Part shown: positions 27,449-38,070 of the stretch, in pieces | Layout: each line of letters opens with the position of its first letter | Position numbering within the stretch: the first letter of the stretch is position 1 | Source of the DNA: Acetobacter estunensis | GTDB lineage: Bacteria; Pseudomonadota; Alphaproteobacteria; Acetobacterales; Acetobacteraceae | NCBI RefSeq assembly: GCF_019083805.1 | Contig: NZ_JAHRDV010000003.1 | Location: 186,001-250,000 of the forward strand | Length of the DNA: 64,000 nucleotides | Direction: 5' to 3' | Notes under the pieces: generated by a model | Seen by the model: the letters and a program-made list of their open reading frames with translations, nothing else | Databases searched by the model: none | Told to the model about the DNA's origin: nothing | Made by a program: the position numbers and the translations under genes

Positions 27449-28848
27449 ACGTGCTGTGGACTGGAGAGGAACTTGCTGCGGCCACGGGTGGCCGTTTCGG
27501 CGCGCAGGCTGGAGCGGGGATCGAAGTCTCGGGCGTGTCCATCGACACGCGCACGTTGCAGGTGGGTGATCTGTTCATAGCCCTCGTGGGCGAACACACG
27601 GACGGACATGCGCATATCGCTACGGCATTGGAAAAAGGAGCCGCCGTCGCGCTAGTGCATCGCACGGACGATCTGGATGGTGTGGAGCCGAACGATCCGC
27701 GTCTGCTGATCGTGGGCGACACGATGGCCGGGCTGTGGGATCTTGCGCGTGCCGCGCGGGCGCGTTTCGCAGGCAAAGTCGTGGCTGTGACCGGAAGTGT
27801 GGGCAAGACCACGACCAAGGAAATGCTCCGCACCGCGCTCAGTGCACTGGGTCCGACCCACGCGGCCGTCGCCTCCTATAACAATCACTGGGGGGTGCCG
27901 CTCACCCTTGCCCGCCTCCCCCGCGAGGCTGCGTTCTGTGTAAGTGAGATCGGGATGAATCATCCCGGCGAAATCACGCCACTTGCGGAACTGGTGCGTC
28001 CGGACGTGGCCGTCATCACCACCATTGGCTCGGCGCATCTGGGACATATGGGTAGCCTTGACGCCATCGCGCAGGAAAAAGCGTGCCTGGTCGCCGCCCT
28101 TCCCCGTGGCGCCGTGGCCATTGTGCCCGACGATGCCGAGGGACAGACCATTTTCGACGATGTGGCGCAGAAAGCCGGTGTCACGCTGTGGCGCGCGGGC
28201 TTTGCCGCTGGGAGCGAAGTGCGTCTGACGGAACTGGACCTCTCAGGCGAAGGCAGCCGATTTGTCGCACATGTGGCAGACCGCGCCCTTCCCGTCACGC
28301 TGCACGCACCAGGCGAACATCTGGCGCGCAATGCGCTGGCAACTCTGGGCGCTGTCGCGGCCCTGCACGGCAGTGGCCCGGAACTGGCACGAGCAGCTGA
28401 GGCGCTTGCCGATTTTGTACCGGGCACAGGACGCGGCGCGGCCTCCCCCATTCTTGGCGGCAAGGCGTTACTTCTCGATGAAAGCTACAATGCCTCGGTT
28501 CTGTCCATTCGCGCCGCGTTGAACGTACTGTCCCTGCTGCCCGCCCAGCGTCGCCTCGCCGTGCTGGGCGATATCCGTGAACTGGGCGATTTCGCGCGTG
28601 ACGAACATGTCTCCCTCGAACCTTCGGTCGCGGCTGCGGCTGATCTCGTTTTCTGCTGTGGACCGCATATGAAAGATCTTTTTGACGCACTGCCTCCTTC
28701 ACGACAGGGAGGATGGTGTGCGGATTCCACGGCGCTCGCCCCGCTGGTCCGCGCGGCCCTGCGCGCCGGAGACGCGGTGCTGGTCAAGGGCAGTTTCGGC
28801 AGCCGGATGAAAATCGTTGTGGATGCCCTCCGGGCGGAGAGCGCCTGA
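27445..28848 (+). CDS. murF: UDP-N-acetylmuramoyl-tripeptide--D-alanyl-D-alanine ligase
   Basis: Adds D-Ala-D-Ala to UDP-MurNAc-tripeptide, the last cytoplasmic step before lipid attachment. The 467-residue protein has the N-terminal uridine-binding region ([16 protein letters not shown]), the P-loop [26 protein letters not shown], and [17 protein letters not shown] and GDIRELG are typical of the C-terminal domain. The start is probably TTG 27445, overlapping the murE stop as TTGA with GGGAG 5 bases upstream; GTG 27451 is an alternative. The stop shares one base with the mraY ATG. Confidence 0.96.
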   Translation: MNVLWTGEELAAATGGRFGAQAGAGIEVSGVSIDTRTLQVGDLFIALVGEHTDGHAHIATALEKGAAVALVHRTDDLDGVEPNDPRLLIVGDTMAGLWDLARAARARFAGKVVAVTGSVGKTTTKEMLRTALSALGPTHAAVASYNNHWGVPLTLARLPREAAFCVSEIGMNHPGEITPLAELVRPDVAVITTIGSAHLGHMGSLDAIAQEKACLVAALPRGAVAIVPDDAEGQTIFDDVAQKAGVTLWRAGFAAGSEVRLTELDLSGEGSRFVAHVADRALPVTLHAPGEHLARNALATLGAVAALHGSGPELARAAEALADFVPGTGRGAASPILGGKALLLDESYNASVLSIRAALNVLSLLPAQRRLAVLGDIRELGDFARDEHVSLEPSVAAAADLVFCCGPHMKDLFDALPPSRQGGWCADSTALAPLVRAALRAGDAVLVKGSFGSRMKIVVDALRAESA

Positions 28849-29939
28849 TGCTCTATCTGCTCGTCGCCCATCATGTTCACGGCCACACCACGCTCCTGAA
28901 CCTTTTCCGCTACCTCACCTTTCGGGCGGGCGGCGCGTGCCTGACGGCGCTCGCCATCGCGCTAATCCTCGGCAATCCGGTGATCCGCCAGCTCAAGCGC
29001 ATCCAGCGTGAAGGACAGCCGATCCGCGCTGTCGGGCCGGAGCGGCACATTCTTGAAAAGGCCGGCACGCCCACGATGGGCGGGGTTCTGATCCTCGCCG
29101 CCCTGTTCATTTCAACGCTGCTCTGGGCCGATCTTCAGAACGGATTTGTCTGGGCTGTCCTGTTCGTGACAGCAGTGTTCGGCGCCGTGGGTTTTGCGGA
29201 TGATTACCGCAAGCTGGCCAGGCGCAACACGGACGGACTGTCGAAGAAAGCGCGTCTGGGATGTGAGTTCGGCGCCTCGCTGATTGCGGGCTGGTGGATG
29301 CAGCACCTCATGCCGCCCGACCTTGCCAATCACCTCGCCTTCCCTTTCGTGAAAGACTACATGCTGCCGCTGGGCTATGCCTTCCCCATCTTTGCGATGG
29401 TGACCGTCACGGGCTTCGGCAATGCCGTCAATCTGACGGATGGACTGGACGGGCTGGCTACGGTGCCCGTGGTGATCGCGGCCCTTGTGTTCGCCCTGAT
29501 TTCCTATCTCGTGGGCAACCATGTTTTCGCGGACTACCTGCAACTGCACGCCGTGCCGGGAACGGGTGAACTGGCCATATTCTGCTCCGCCCTTGTGGGA
29601 GCGGGACTGGGGTTCCTGTGGTTCAACGCGCCCCCGGCCTCCGTCTTCATGGGCGATACCGGCTCTCTGGCGCTGGGGGGAGCACTGGGTGCGGTGGCCG
29701 TCGCCACCAAGCACGAACTGGTGCTGTGCATCGTGGGCGGTCTGTTCGTGGCCGAGACGTTGTCCGTCATCATTCAGGTGTTCTGGTACAAGCGCACCAA
29801 ACGCCGCGTGTTCCTGATGGCGCCCCTGCATCACCACTTCGAGAAGAAGGGCTGGCAGGAGCCCAAGATCGTCATCCGTTTCTGGATCGTCGCCGTCGTG
29901 CTGGGCCTGTTCGGTCTGGCCACCCTCAAGCTGCGCTGA
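28848..29939 (+). CDS. mraY: Phospho-N-acetylmuramoyl-pentapeptide transferase
   Basis: Integral inner-membrane enzyme making lipid I from UDP-MurNAc-pentapeptide and undecaprenyl phosphate. The 363-residue protein is strongly hydrophobic, with about ten helices. Motifs: [28 protein letters not shown] with the paired aspartates, [25 protein letters not shown], and the histidine-rich [12 protein letters not shown] loop. Start ATG 28848 (TGATG overlap with murF) matches the family start; an ORF extending upstream to 28713 is a frame-shifted part of murF. Confidence 0.97.
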   Translation: MLYLLVAHHVHGHTTLLNLFRYLTFRAGGACLTALAIALILGNPVIRQLKRIQREGQPIRAVGPERHILEKAGTPTMGGVLILAALFISTLLWADLQNGFVWAVLFVTAVFGAVGFADDYRKLARRNTDGLSKKARLGCEFGASLIAGWWMQHLMPPDLANHLAFPFVKDYMLPLGYAFPIFAMVTVTGFGNAVNLTDGLDGLATVPVVIAALVFALISYLVGNHVFADYLQLHAVPGTGELAIFCSALVGAGLGFLWFNAPPASVFMGDTGSLALGGALGAVAVATKHELVLCIVGGLFVAETLSVIIQVFWYKRTKRRVFLMAPLHHHFEKKGWQEPKIVIRFWIVAVVLGLFGLATLKLR

Positions 29940-29952
29940 GAGGAGCCGCACG

Positions 29953-31335
29953 ATGCCCCCTTTCCCTTCCGATCTCTTCGCCGGACAGCGCTTTGCAGTG
30001 CTGGGCCTCGGTCGCAACGGCACGCCTGCCGCCCGTGCGCTGGCAGCGATGGGGGCTGAAGTGCAGGCATGGGACGATGGGGAGGCAGGTCGGACCTCGC
30101 TCAACGATACGCCGGCACGCATAACGCTGGCGCCCTTTAACAACCTGAGCAGGTTCGACGCGCTGGTGATGTCACCCGGCATCCCGCACACGCTGCCCAA
30201 GGCGCATCCGGTTGCCGAACTGGCTCGCAGAGCGGGCGTGCCCATTCTCTCGGACGCGGACCTTTTGTTTCAGGCCGTGCGCAGGACCGGATCGAAAGCG
30301 CGCTTTGCCGGCATCACGGGCACCAACGGGAAATCCACCACGACGGCCTTGCTGACGCATCTCTTGCGCGAAGCGAACATTCCTGTCGCGGAAGGCGGCA
30401 ATCTCGGTCCCGCCGCGCTCTCGCTCCCGCTCCTGCCCGATGACGGCGTGTATGTGCTGGAGATGTCCTCCTACATGCTGGAGCGGCTGGAGACGTTGCA
30501 CTTCGCTGTCGCGTGCCTGCTCAACCTGACACCCGATCATCTCGACCGTCATGGCGACATGAGCGGTTATGCCACCGCCAAGGCGCATATCTTCGATCGG
30601 ATGACAGCCGCCGATCTGGCGGTGATCGGAACCGCAGACGACTGGTGCCGCCGGATTGCCGCGACACTGCGGGCACAAGGCATTCCCACGGAGACGATCT
30701 CAGGCACGGACACACAAGTTGACGTGCATCCCGCAGACGGCATGATCGTGGATCGTGACGGTCCCATAGCGCAGCCCGGCGCAACACTTCCGGGGGCGCA
30801 CAACGCGGAAAATGCGTGCGCAGCGCTCGCCATGGCGCTGTATCTTGGTGTGCCGCGCGAAACCCTCGCCAAAGGGATCGGCACTTTCGCGGGTCTTGCC
30901 CACCGGCAGAAACTGGTGACGGTCCGCGACGGTGTTGCCTTCGTGGATGACAGCAAGGCCACGAACGCGGACGCCGCTTCCCGCGCTCTGAGCTGCTACG
31001 ACCGTATCGTTTGGATTGCAGGTGGCATCGCGAAAGCGGGCGGTATCACCGACCTTGTTCCCTATTTTTCCCGCATCACCGAAGCCTTCCTGATCGGTTG
31101 CGATGCGCCCGCGTTCGCTCAGACACTGGCAGCCCATGGCGTCACGTATCGCATCGTGGGTGATCTGGAGCACGCCGTGCCACAGGCCGCAACCGCCGCA
31201 CGGCGAACGGGCGCGGACGTCGTGCTGCTGTCTCCCGCCTGCGCCAGCTTCGATCAGTTCTCCGGTTTCGAGGCCCGCGGACTGCGTTTTGCCGAACTCG
31301 TCAAGCAACTGGCGCATGATCGAGAGGAAAGCTGA
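29953..31335 (+). CDS. murD: UDP-N-acetylmuramoyl-L-alanine--D-glutamate ligase
   Basis: Cytoplasmic ligase adding D-glutamate to UDP-MurNAc-L-Ala. The 460-residue chain has an N-terminal Rossmann-like segment ([17 protein letters not shown]), SPGIPHTLP, the P-loop [34 protein letters not shown], and [13 protein letters not shown] with [12 protein letters not shown] near the end. ATG 29953 has GAGGAG at good spacing, 13 bases after mraY. The stop shares one base with ftsW. Confidence 0.97.
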   Translation: MPPFPSDLFAGQRFAVLGLGRNGTPAARALAAMGAEVQAWDDGEAGRTSLNDTPARITLAPFNNLSRFDALVMSPGIPHTLPKAHPVAELARRAGVPILSDADLLFQAVRRTGSKARFAGITGTNGKSTTTALLTHLLREANIPVAEGGNLGPAALSLPLLPDDGVYVLEMSSYMLERLETLHFAVACLLNLTPDHLDRHGDMSGYATAKAHIFDRMTAADLAVIGTADDWCRRIAATLRAQGIPTETISGTDTQVDVHPADGMIVDRDGPIAQPGATLPGAHNAENACAALAMALYLGVPRETLAKGIGTFAGLAHRQKLVTVRDGVAFVDDSKATNADAASRALSCYDRIVWIAGGIAKAGGITDLVPYFSRITEAFLIGCDAPAFAQTLAAHGVTYRIVGDLEHAVPQAATAARRTGADVVLLSPACASFDQFSGFEARGLRFAELVKQLAHDREES

Positions 31336-32501
31336 TGGCCCCGCTGTCACGCACCAACAACTCGTGGTTCGGGCGCTGGTGGCGCAGTGTCGATCATGTG
31401 ACGCTCGCCTGCGTGGGCGTGCTGATCGGTTTTGGCTACATCCTGATGCTGGCCGCCAGCCCGGCCGTCGCGGTGCGCATCGGCGCCTCGCGCAACATGT
31501 TCATCTTCAAGCAAGTGCTGTTCCTGAGCATCGCAGGCGCGATCACGATTATCGTGTCGATGCTCTCCCGCAAGGGATTGGTGCGCATGGGCTTTATCGG
31601 CACGGCGATCGCGATTGCCGCCACCGCGCTCACACTCGTTCATGGCATGGAAATTAAGGGCGCGCGGCGCTGGATCGCCCTGCCTTTGATGTCGGTTCAG
31701 CCCTCCGAGTTTCTCAAACCCTGTTTTGCCGTGCTGACGGCGTGGCTTCTCGCCAGACGACAAGCCAATCCGCGCTTTCCGGGACTGCTACTCGCAGGCA
31801 TGGGCTATGGCGTGATCCTGATGCTGCTGAAATCACAGCCCGATATCGGGATGCTGACGGTGGTGACGGTAGTGTTCGTGGCGCAGCTCTTTGTGGACGG
31901 GTTGAACCTGATCTTTGTCGCCGGTGTGTTCGGGCTGCTTATCGCGGGCGGCATCGGGGCCTATTTTCTCTTCCCGCACGTTCATTCCCGCGTGGAGCGA
32001 TTCCTGCATCCCGGCGTAGGCGATCACTATCAGATCGATACGGCGCTGCGGGCGTTCGGCAATGGCGGACTGCTCGGGCGCGGACCCGGCGAAGGCCGCG
32101 TGAAGGATCTTCTGCCCGACGCACACGCGGACTTCGTGTTCGCGGTGGCGGGTGAGGAATACGGGCTGCTGGTCTGCCTCTTTCTTGTGGGCATATTCGG
32201 AATCATCGTCGTGCGTACATTGCTGCGCCTGCTGCGTGAGGACGATCCCTACATCATCCTCGGCACCACAGGACTGGTCACGGGCTTCGGGTTGCAGGCA
32301 TTTGTGAACATGGCCTCCACCCTGCATCTGATCCCGACGAAGGGCATGACGCTGCCTTTCATTTCCTATGGCGGTTCATCGGCCATGTCGGTGGCGCTCA
32401 CCATCGGGATGATGCTGGCCCTTACCCGCCAGCGTGTCGGCCGCAGCCGCCTCACCCGCTCGCTCCCCGAACCCGCAGGAACCTGGAAGACAGTGGCATG
32501 A
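31335..32501 (+). CDS. ftsW: Septal peptidoglycan glycosyltransferase FtsW
   Basis: SEDS-family polymerase working with FtsI at the septum. The 388-residue polytopic protein shows GARRWIALPLMSVQPSEFLKP, the family block QPDIGMLTV, the region FGNGGLLGRGPGEGRVKDLLPDAHADFVFAVAGEE, and the late GMTLPFISYGGSSAMSVALTIGMML. ATG 31335 overlaps the murD stop by one base; the murG start overlaps its end by four (ATGA). The combination of cluster position and motifs points to FtsW, not RodA. Confidence 0.97.
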   Translation: MAPLSRTNNSWFGRWWRSVDHVTLACVGVLIGFGYILMLAASPAVAVRIGASRNMFIFKQVLFLSIAGAITIIVSMLSRKGLVRMGFIGTAIAIAATALTLVHGMEIKGARRWIALPLMSVQPSEFLKPCFAVLTAWLLARRQANPRFPGLLLAGMGYGVILMLLKSQPDIGMLTVVTVVFVAQLFVDGLNLIFVAGVFGLLIAGGIGAYFLFPHVHSRVERFLHPGVGDHYQIDTALRAFGNGGLLGRGPGEGRVKDLLPDAHADFVFAVAGEEYGLLVCLFLVGIFGIIVVRTLLRLLREDDPYIILGTTGLVTGFGLQAFVNMASTLHLIPTKGMTLPFISYGGSSAMSVALTIGMMLALTRQRVGRSRLTRSLPEPAGTWKTVA

Positions 32502-33700
32502 ACACGACAGCGAACATGAACGGTCCGGTGGTAATCGCAGCGGGCGGCACGGGCGGTCATTTCTTCCCGGCCGAAGCGCTGGCCAATGCGCTCGTGGCAC
32601 GCGGCCATCGGGTCGCACTCATGACGGATGCGCGCGCGGGACGCCGCACGGAAGGGGTTTTCGCGACGGCAGAGCAGTTCGTGCTTCCCGGCGCCGGAGT
32701 TGCAGGACGTGGCCCAGTGCGCGCCATCAAGGGCGGACTGGCACTTCTGAAAGGGTCAAAAGAGGCCCGGCAGATCATGATGCGTCTGTGTCCTTCCGCC
32801 GTGGTCGGATTTGGGGGGTATCCCTCCGTGCCACCGCTGCTGGGCGCGCGCCTTCTACCGAAATCCCTGCGCCCGGTCATCGTGCTGCACGAAGGCAACG
32901 CCGTGCTGGGCAAGGCCAACGCCTTTCTCGCGCGCTTTGCAGACGCCATCGCCACGTCATTTCCCCTCGTGCGCGGCCTGCCCATGGGGGCACAGACCAC
33001 CCAGACGGGCATGCCCGTGCGTCCGGCCATTGCGGCCCTTGCGGGCGAAGGTTATGCCGCGCCCGAACCCGGCGGCCCGATCCGTCTGCTGGTCTGGGGC
33101 GGCTCCCTTGGGGCGCGGGTCTTTTCCGATGTCGTGCCCGCAGCGCTGGCCGCTCTGCCTTTGGAAATCCGTGAGCGTGTGAGCGTGACGCAGCAGGTGC
33201 GCGCTGAAGACATCGAACGTGTCCGCACCGCCTATGATGCACCCGGCATCGCCGCCGAACTGGCCCCGTTCTTTGCGGATGTCGCCACACTGATGCGTGA
33301 TGCGCATCTCGTAATCGGGCGCGCTGGCGGCTCCTCCGTCGCGGAACTGACCGTGGCCGGACGACCATCCGTATTGGTGCCGTTGCCTGTCGCGGCCAGC
33401 GATGAACAGACCGCTAACGCGCAGGCGTTGGAAGGCGTGGGCGCGGCATGGTTGATGCGCCAACCCTCTTTCACGCCGGACGCGCTGAGCGCGCTGCTCG
33501 CCATGCAGTTTACCGATACCGGCACGCTGACAGCCGCTGCGAAAGCCGCAGCCAGTCTGGGCCGACCAAACGCCGCCGAACGCTTGGCCGATCTGGTCGA
33601 GGCCACCTTGCGTGGTGGAACACAGGGTGCTTATTCCGCCTCCAAATCGTCCCCCCTTCCCACAGAGTCGTCCACATCGAACGAGGAGTCCCGCGCATGA
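32498..33700 (+). CDS. murG: Undecaprenyldiphospho-muramoylpentapeptide beta-N-acetylglucosaminyltransferase
   Basis: Membrane-associated GT-B glycosyltransferase (GT28) that turns lipid I into lipid II. The 400-residue protein shows the N-terminal glycine-rich loop [29 protein letters not shown], the [11 protein letters not shown] loop, [15 protein letters not shown], and [24 protein letters not shown] in the UDP-GlcNAc-binding half. The last 25 residues are Ser-rich and not conserved. Overlaps both neighbours by four bases (ATGA). Confidence 0.96.
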   Translation: MNTTANMNGPVVIAAGGTGGHFFPAEALANALVARGHRVALMTDARAGRRTEGVFATAEQFVLPGAGVAGRGPVRAIKGGLALLKGSKEARQIMMRLCPSAVVGFGGYPSVPPLLGARLLPKSLRPVIVLHEGNAVLGKANAFLARFADAIATSFPLVRGLPMGAQTTQTGMPVRPAIAALAGEGYAAPEPGGPIRLLVWGGSLGARVFSDVVPAALAALPLEIRERVSVTQQVRAEDIERVRTAYDAPGIAAELAPFFADVATLMRDAHLVIGRAGGSSVAELTVAGRPSVLVPLPVAASDEQTANAQALEGVGAAWLMRQPSFTPDALSALLAMQFTDTGTLTAAAKAAASLGRPNAAERLADLVEATLRGGTQGAYSASKSSPLPTESSTSNEESRA

Positions 33701-35121
33701 GAGCCCTGCCGCTGACCATTGGCACCATCCACTTCGTCGGCATCGGCGGCATTGGCATGTCCGGCATTGCCGAAGTGCTGCATCTGCTGGGCTACAAGGT
33801 GCAGGGTTCCGACATCAGCGAGAACGCCAATGTGCGTCGTCTGCGCGCAGCGGGAATTCCCGTATCCATCGGCCATGATGCCGCCAATCTGGGAGAAGCG
33901 CAGGTCGTAGTGATCTCCACCGCCGTCAAGCGCGACAATCCCGAAGTCGTGGCCGCTCGCTCGCGCCTGATCCCGGTCGTACGTCGTGCGGAAATGTTGG
34001 CAGAACTGATGCGCCTGCGCTGGGCCGTGGCGATCGGCGGCACGCATGGCAAGACGACGACGACCAGCCTCGTCGCTGCCGTGCTGGAAGCGGCCAAACT
34101 CGATCCGACCGTGATCAACGGTGGCATCATCGAAGCCTATGGCACCAACACTCGCATGGGTCAGGGCGAGTGGATGGTGGTGGAAGCCGATGAGAGCGAT
34201 GGCTCCTTCCTGCGCCTGCCCTCCGTGATCTCCGTCGTCACCAACATGGACCCCGAGCATCTCGACCACTGGGGATCGGCGGAAGCGATGGAAGCGGCAT
34301 ACGACCAGTTCGTCTCCAACGTGCCGTTCTATGGCTTTGCCGTGCTGTGCATCGACCACCCGGCCGTGCAGCAGATGATCCCCCGCCTTTCGGACCACCG
34401 CATCGTGACCTATGGCTTCTCGCCGCAGGCCGATGTGCGGGCCGAGAAGGTTATCACCGACAAGCTCGGTGCCACGTTCGAAGTGCAGATCACCGACCGG
34501 GTGACGCGCCGCACGCGCAAAGCCGGTCCGTTCCGCCTGCCGATGCTGGGCAACCATAACGTCCAGAACGCGCTGGCCGCGATTGCTGTTGCGACCGAAA
34601 TGAACATCGACGACGCCACCATCCGTTCCGGGCTGGCGGCCTTCCGTGGCGTGAAGCGCCGCTTCACTCGTTGTGGCGAGACCGGCGGCGTTACCGTAAT
34701 CGACGATTATGGCCACCACCCCGTCGAGATTGCCGCCGTGCTCAAGGCCGCCCGGCAGGCCGGTGCGCGTCGGGTCATCGCCGTCATGCAGCCGCACCGC
34801 TATTCCCGCATGAAGATGCTGTTCAACGATTTCTGCACCTGCATGAACGATGCTGACACGGTCATTGTCTCGGACGTCTATGCCGCGGGCGAAGAGCCGA
34901 TCGAGGGGTATGACCGCGACCGGCTGATCGAAGGTCTGCGTGAGCGTGGACATCGCTCCGTCGTGCCGCTGACCGATCCTGCGCATCTGCCTGAAATGAT
35001 CAACGCCATGGCCAAGCCGGGTGACTATGTTGTGTGTCTCGGCGCGGGCACGATCACCAATTGGGCGCAGGCGCTTCCCGCTGAACTGGCGGCGCTTCAA
35101 AAGGGCGTCACGGCCGCATGA
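33697..35121 (+). CDS. murC: UDP-N-acetylmuramate--L-alanine ligase
   Basis: First amino-acid ligase of the muropeptide pathway. The 474-residue protein starts [26 protein letters not shown], the usual MurC nucleotide-binding start, with GSDISEN and the P-loop [35 protein letters not shown] and [10 protein letters not shown] are diagnostic of MurC. ATG 33697 overlaps the murG stop (ATGA); an in-frame extension back to 33448 lies inside murG and is rejected. The 520-residue ORF on the other strand is a shadow. Confidence 0.97.
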   Translation: MRALPLTIGTIHFVGIGGIGMSGIAEVLHLLGYKVQGSDISENANVRRLRAAGIPVSIGHDAANLGEAQVVVISTAVKRDNPEVVAARSRLIPVVRRAEMLAELMRLRWAVAIGGTHGKTTTTSLVAAVLEAAKLDPTVINGGIIEAYGTNTRMGQGEWMVVEADESDGSFLRLPSVISVVTNMDPEHLDHWGSAEAMEAAYDQFVSNVPFYGFAVLCIDHPAVQQMIPRLSDHRIVTYGFSPQADVRAEKVITDKLGATFEVQITDRVTRRTRKAGPFRLPMLGNHNVQNALAAIAVATEMNIDDATIRSGLAAFRGVKRRFTRCGETGGVTVIDDYGHHPVEIAAVLKAARQAGARRVIAVMQPHRYSRMKMLFNDFCTCMNDADTVIVSDVYAAGEEPIEGYDRDRLIEGLRERGHRSVVPLTDPAHLPEMINAMAKPGDYVVCLGAGTITNWAQALPAELAALQKGVTAA

Positions 35122-36065
35122 ACGCTCAGCCCACACATGACCTGAAAGCCGCGCTCGGCGATGTGCGCGGGCGCGTAACCGCCGGACAGCCACTCGGCCC
35201 CCGCAGTTGGTTCCGCGTGGGAGGACCGGCGGAATGTCTGTTCCAGCCAGCCGACGCGGAAGATCTGGCCTCTGGCCTCGCGCGTCTTTCTCCTGAACTT
35301 CCTGTCACAACGCTGGGTGCGTGTTCGAACATCATCATTCGCGATGGCGGCATTCCCGGTCTGGTGATCCGTCTGGGTGGTGCGTTCGCCGGGATCAAGG
35401 TGGAAAAAGACGGCCTGATCGCGGGTGGTGCCGCGCTGGATGCGACAGTTGCCGAAACGGCGGCAGCGAACGGTCTGGGTGGTTTGGAGTTTCTGGCGGG
35501 TATTCCCGGTTCCATCGGCGGTGCTGTGCGCATGAACGCTGGAGCCTATGGAGCCGATATGGCGGCCGTGCTCGACTGGGCCGAGATCGTGTCACGCGAC
35601 GGCTCGCTCATGCGGCTCGATGTGGCGGCTCTGCGCTTTGGCTATCGCCGTTCGGCTCTGCCTGACGGAGCCGTCGTGGTGCGTGCGCGGCTGCAGGCGC
35701 AACCGACCGATCCAGCGGTTGTGGCCGGACGCATCGGTGAAATCCGTGCCGCGCGTGAAGGCTCCCAACCCGTCCGGGCGAGGACGGGCGGCTCGACCTT
35801 CCGCAATCCCGATCCGGCCGAAAGCCCGCTCAAGGCCTGGCAACTGGTCGATGCAGCGGGATGTCGGGGGCTGAGCATTGGCGGTGCGCAGGTGAGCGAG
35901 AAGCACTGCAACTTCCTCATCAACACAGGCACCGCCACCGCGACCGATCTGGAAACGCTGGGCGAGACGGTCCGCAAGCGGGTGCAGGAGAAATCCGGCG
36001 TGACGCTGCATTGGGAAATCAAGCGGATCGGCCTGCCGAAATCCGAGGAGGAGACTGCGCAATGA
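35118..36065 (+). CDS. murB: UDP-N-acetylenolpyruvoylglucosamine reductase
   Basis: FAD- and NADPH-dependent reductase forming UDP-MurNAc. The 315-residue length suits type I or IIa MurB. Motifs: [29 protein letters not shown], the FAD-binding [38 protein letters not shown] and [13 protein letters not shown] with the catalytic region. Four-base overlaps (ATGA) join it to murC and to ddl. Confidence 0.97.
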   Translation: MNAQPTHDLKAALGDVRGRVTAGQPLGPRSWFRVGGPAECLFQPADAEDLASGLARLSPELPVTTLGACSNIIIRDGGIPGLVIRLGGAFAGIKVEKDGLIAGGAALDATVAETAAANGLGGLEFLAGIPGSIGGAVRMNAGAYGADMAAVLDWAEIVSRDGSLMRLDVAALRFGYRRSALPDGAVVVRARLQAQPTDPAVVAGRIGEIRAAREGSQPVRARTGGSTFRNPDPAESPLKAWQLVDAAGCRGLSIGGAQVSEKHCNFLINTGTATATDLETLGETVRKRVQEKSGVTLHWEIKRIGLPKSEEETAQ

Positions 36066-37036
36066 ACGGCAAGAAGGTCACGGTCCTTATGGGTGGTGCC
36101 TCCGCCGAGCGCGAGGTCAGTCTCTCTTCGGGCAAGGGCGTGATCGCGGCTCTACGCGAGGCGGGCCATAACGCACAGGGGCTGGACGTCACCCGCGATC
36201 TGGCGGCTCTTGTCGCCGGTCTGGCGGAGCAGAAGCCGGACGTCGTGTTCAATGCCCTGCACGGTCGCTTCGGCGAGGATGGAGCGGTACAGGGCATTCT
36301 GGAATGGCTCGGCCTGCCCTACACCCATTCCGGCATCCGGGCGTCCGCCAACGCCATGGACAAGGATGCCTCACGACAGGTGTTCATTGCCGCCGGATTG
36401 CCCGTGGCCGAGGGCCGCGTGCTGCCCGTCGCGGAACTGGCGGACGCGGACCCACTCCCCTGCCCGTATGTTGTGAAGCCGCTGGATGAAGGCTCATCCG
36501 TGGGCGTGTCCATCGTGCGTGAAGGCACCAATCAGCGCGCGCATGTGGTCGAGACATGGACCTACGGGCCGCTGGCTCTGGTGGAGAGCTATGTGCCGGG
36601 GCGCGAGATCACAGTAGGTGTCCTCGATGGCGGCCCCGATGGTCCACGCGCCCTGACCGTGACGGACATCACCCCCAACGCCGACAGCGGCCATGATTTC
36701 TACGATTATGCCGCCAAATACGGCGCAGGCGGCAGCCGCCACGCGCTGCCTGCCATCATCCATCCCGACGCCTTCGCACAGGCCTGCGAGGTGGCGGTGG
36801 CGGCGCATCGGGCGCTGGGCTGCACCGGCGCATCGCGCTCCGACTTTCGCTACGACGACACACAGAACGGCGATGGTCCCGGACGACTGGTGCTTCTGGA
36901 AGTGAATACGCAACCGGGCATGACGCCAACCTCGCTCCTGCCCGAACAGGCGGCGTATTGCGGCATGTCCTATCCCGAACTGTGTGACTGGCTAGTGCAG
37001 GACGCCCTTAACCGCGCGGAGACGGCCCACCGATGA
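36062..37036 (+). CDS. ddl: D-alanine--D-alanine ligase
   Basis: ATP-grasp enzyme making the D-Ala-D-Ala dipeptide used by MurF. The 324-residue protein starts KKVTVLMGGASAEREVSLSSG, then VVFNALHGRFGEDGAVQGILE, YTHSGIRASANAMDK, the ATP-binding VVKPLDEGSSVGVSIV, EITVGVL, and LVLLEVNTQPGMTPTSLLPEQA with the Mg2+ ligands. ATG 36062 (ATGA overlap with murB) is preferred; the reading extended to 35861 covers the end of murB in another frame. Confidence 0.97.
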   Translation: MNGKKVTVLMGGASAEREVSLSSGKGVIAALREAGHNAQGLDVTRDLAALVAGLAEQKPDVVFNALHGRFGEDGAVQGILEWLGLPYTHSGIRASANAMDKDASRQVFIAAGLPVAEGRVLPVAELADADPLPCPYVVKPLDEGSSVGVSIVREGTNQRAHVVETWTYGPLALVESYVPGREITVGVLDGGPDGPRALTVTDITPNADSGHDFYDYAAKYGAGGSRHALPAIIHPDAFAQACEVAVAAHRALGCTGASRSDFRYDDTQNGDGPGRLVLLEVNTQPGMTPTSLLPEQAAYCGMSYPELCDWLVQDALNRAETAHR

Positions 37037-38070
37037 GCCGTCGCCACCATCCTCACGAAAGCAGGGACACGGAGGGCGGAAACCGTTTCCGTCACACCAG
37101 TCGCGCGGATCGTCCGTCACGACTGGGCCTGTTCCTGCGCCGCCACAAACACGGCGTGCGGATGGTGGTAAGCTGTGCTGTTCTGGCAGGTGTGGGCTGG
37201 GGATTTCTCTCTTTCCACGGCACGCAAAGGGTTCTCGCACCTCTCACGACACGGATTGTGGCCAGTCTCCCGCTGAAGGTGACGGATATCCGCATCGAGG
37301 GGCAGAATCTCACCAATCCGGTGACCATCCACGAGGCGCTGGGCATTGCGGTGGGCGACCCGATGCTGGGATTTGACGTGAAGGCGGCTCGCGCGCGTCT
37401 GGACGCCCTGCCTTTCGTGGAACATGCCAGTGTCGAACGCCATCTGTCGGGACTGATCGTAGTACGGCTTGAAGAACGCCCTCCCTTTGCCGTGTGGCAG
37501 CGCAAGGGGCAGTTCATTCTCATCGATCGTGACGGCAACCCGGTGCCCGACAAGGGCATGACAGGCAAGGACGCGCTGGCGTTCATGAAACTGCCGCTGG
37601 TTGTGGGTGACGGTGCGGATCGTGCCGCCGCGGAGTTTCTCGATGCTCTGGCCAAGGCGCCCGATGTAAAAGAACGCATGACGGCGGCCACTCTTGTGGG
37701 CGAACGCCGCTGGTCGCTCATGCTGCGCGACGGCACGACCGTCTATCTGCCGGAAGCCGCCGAAGTGCAGGCGTTCGACCGACTGGAAACGCTTCAGAAA
37801 CGATTCGCGCTGCTTGATCGTCCCGTGGAAATCATCGACCTTCGATTGCCCGATCGCCTAACCATCCGCGAGCGGCCTACCCCCGCCTCTGACCTGCCCT
37901 CCACAGACGGACAGGCGGGAGCGGGCAGCAGCGCGACGCCCGATGAAGCCCTCCGCTCCGGGCAGGCGGGGAACAAAGGCAACGCAGCCGCGCCACGCCC
38001 GAAATCGTCGGACCCGGCGCGCAAGAAAGATGACCACGTGGAGAGGATGGACGAGGAACTGCCCGCATGA
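37033..38070 (+). CDS. ftsQ: Cell division protein FtsQ
   Basis: Bitopic inner-membrane protein that recruits the FtsL/FtsB and FtsW/FtsI modules. The 345-residue chain has a basic cytoplasmic start, a transmembrane helix (VRMVVSCAVLAGVGWGFLSF, about 38-57), a POTRA domain (LKVTDIRIEGQNLTNPVTIHEALGI) and the FtsQ beta domain (ARLDALPFVEHASVERHLSGLIVVRLEERPPFAVWQ). The last 60 residues are Pro/Ser/Lys-rich and low in complexity. Overlaps ddl and ftsA by four bases each (ATGA). Confidence 0.95.
   Translation: MSRRHHPHESRDTEGGNRFRHTSRADRPSRLGLFLRRHKHGVRMVVSCAVLAGVGWGFLSFHGTQRVLAPLTTRIVASLPLKVTDIRIEGQNLTNPVTIHEALGIAVGDPMLGFDVKAARARLDALPFVEHASVERHLSGLIVVRLEERPPFAVWQRKGQFILIDRDGNPVPDKGMTGKDALAFMKLPLVVGDGADRAAAEFLDALAKAPDVKERMTAATLVGERRWSLMLRDGTTVYLPEAAEVQAFDRLETLQKRFALLDRPVEIIDLRLPDRLTIRERPTPASDLPSTDGQAGAGSSATPDEALRSGQAGNKGNAAAPRPKSSDPARKKDDHVERMDEELPA

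Noticed and set aside
33631-35193. 520-codon minus-strand ORF opposite murC
   Set aside because: Fully antisense to a gene with all MurC motifs; low-complexity His/Arg-rich translation.
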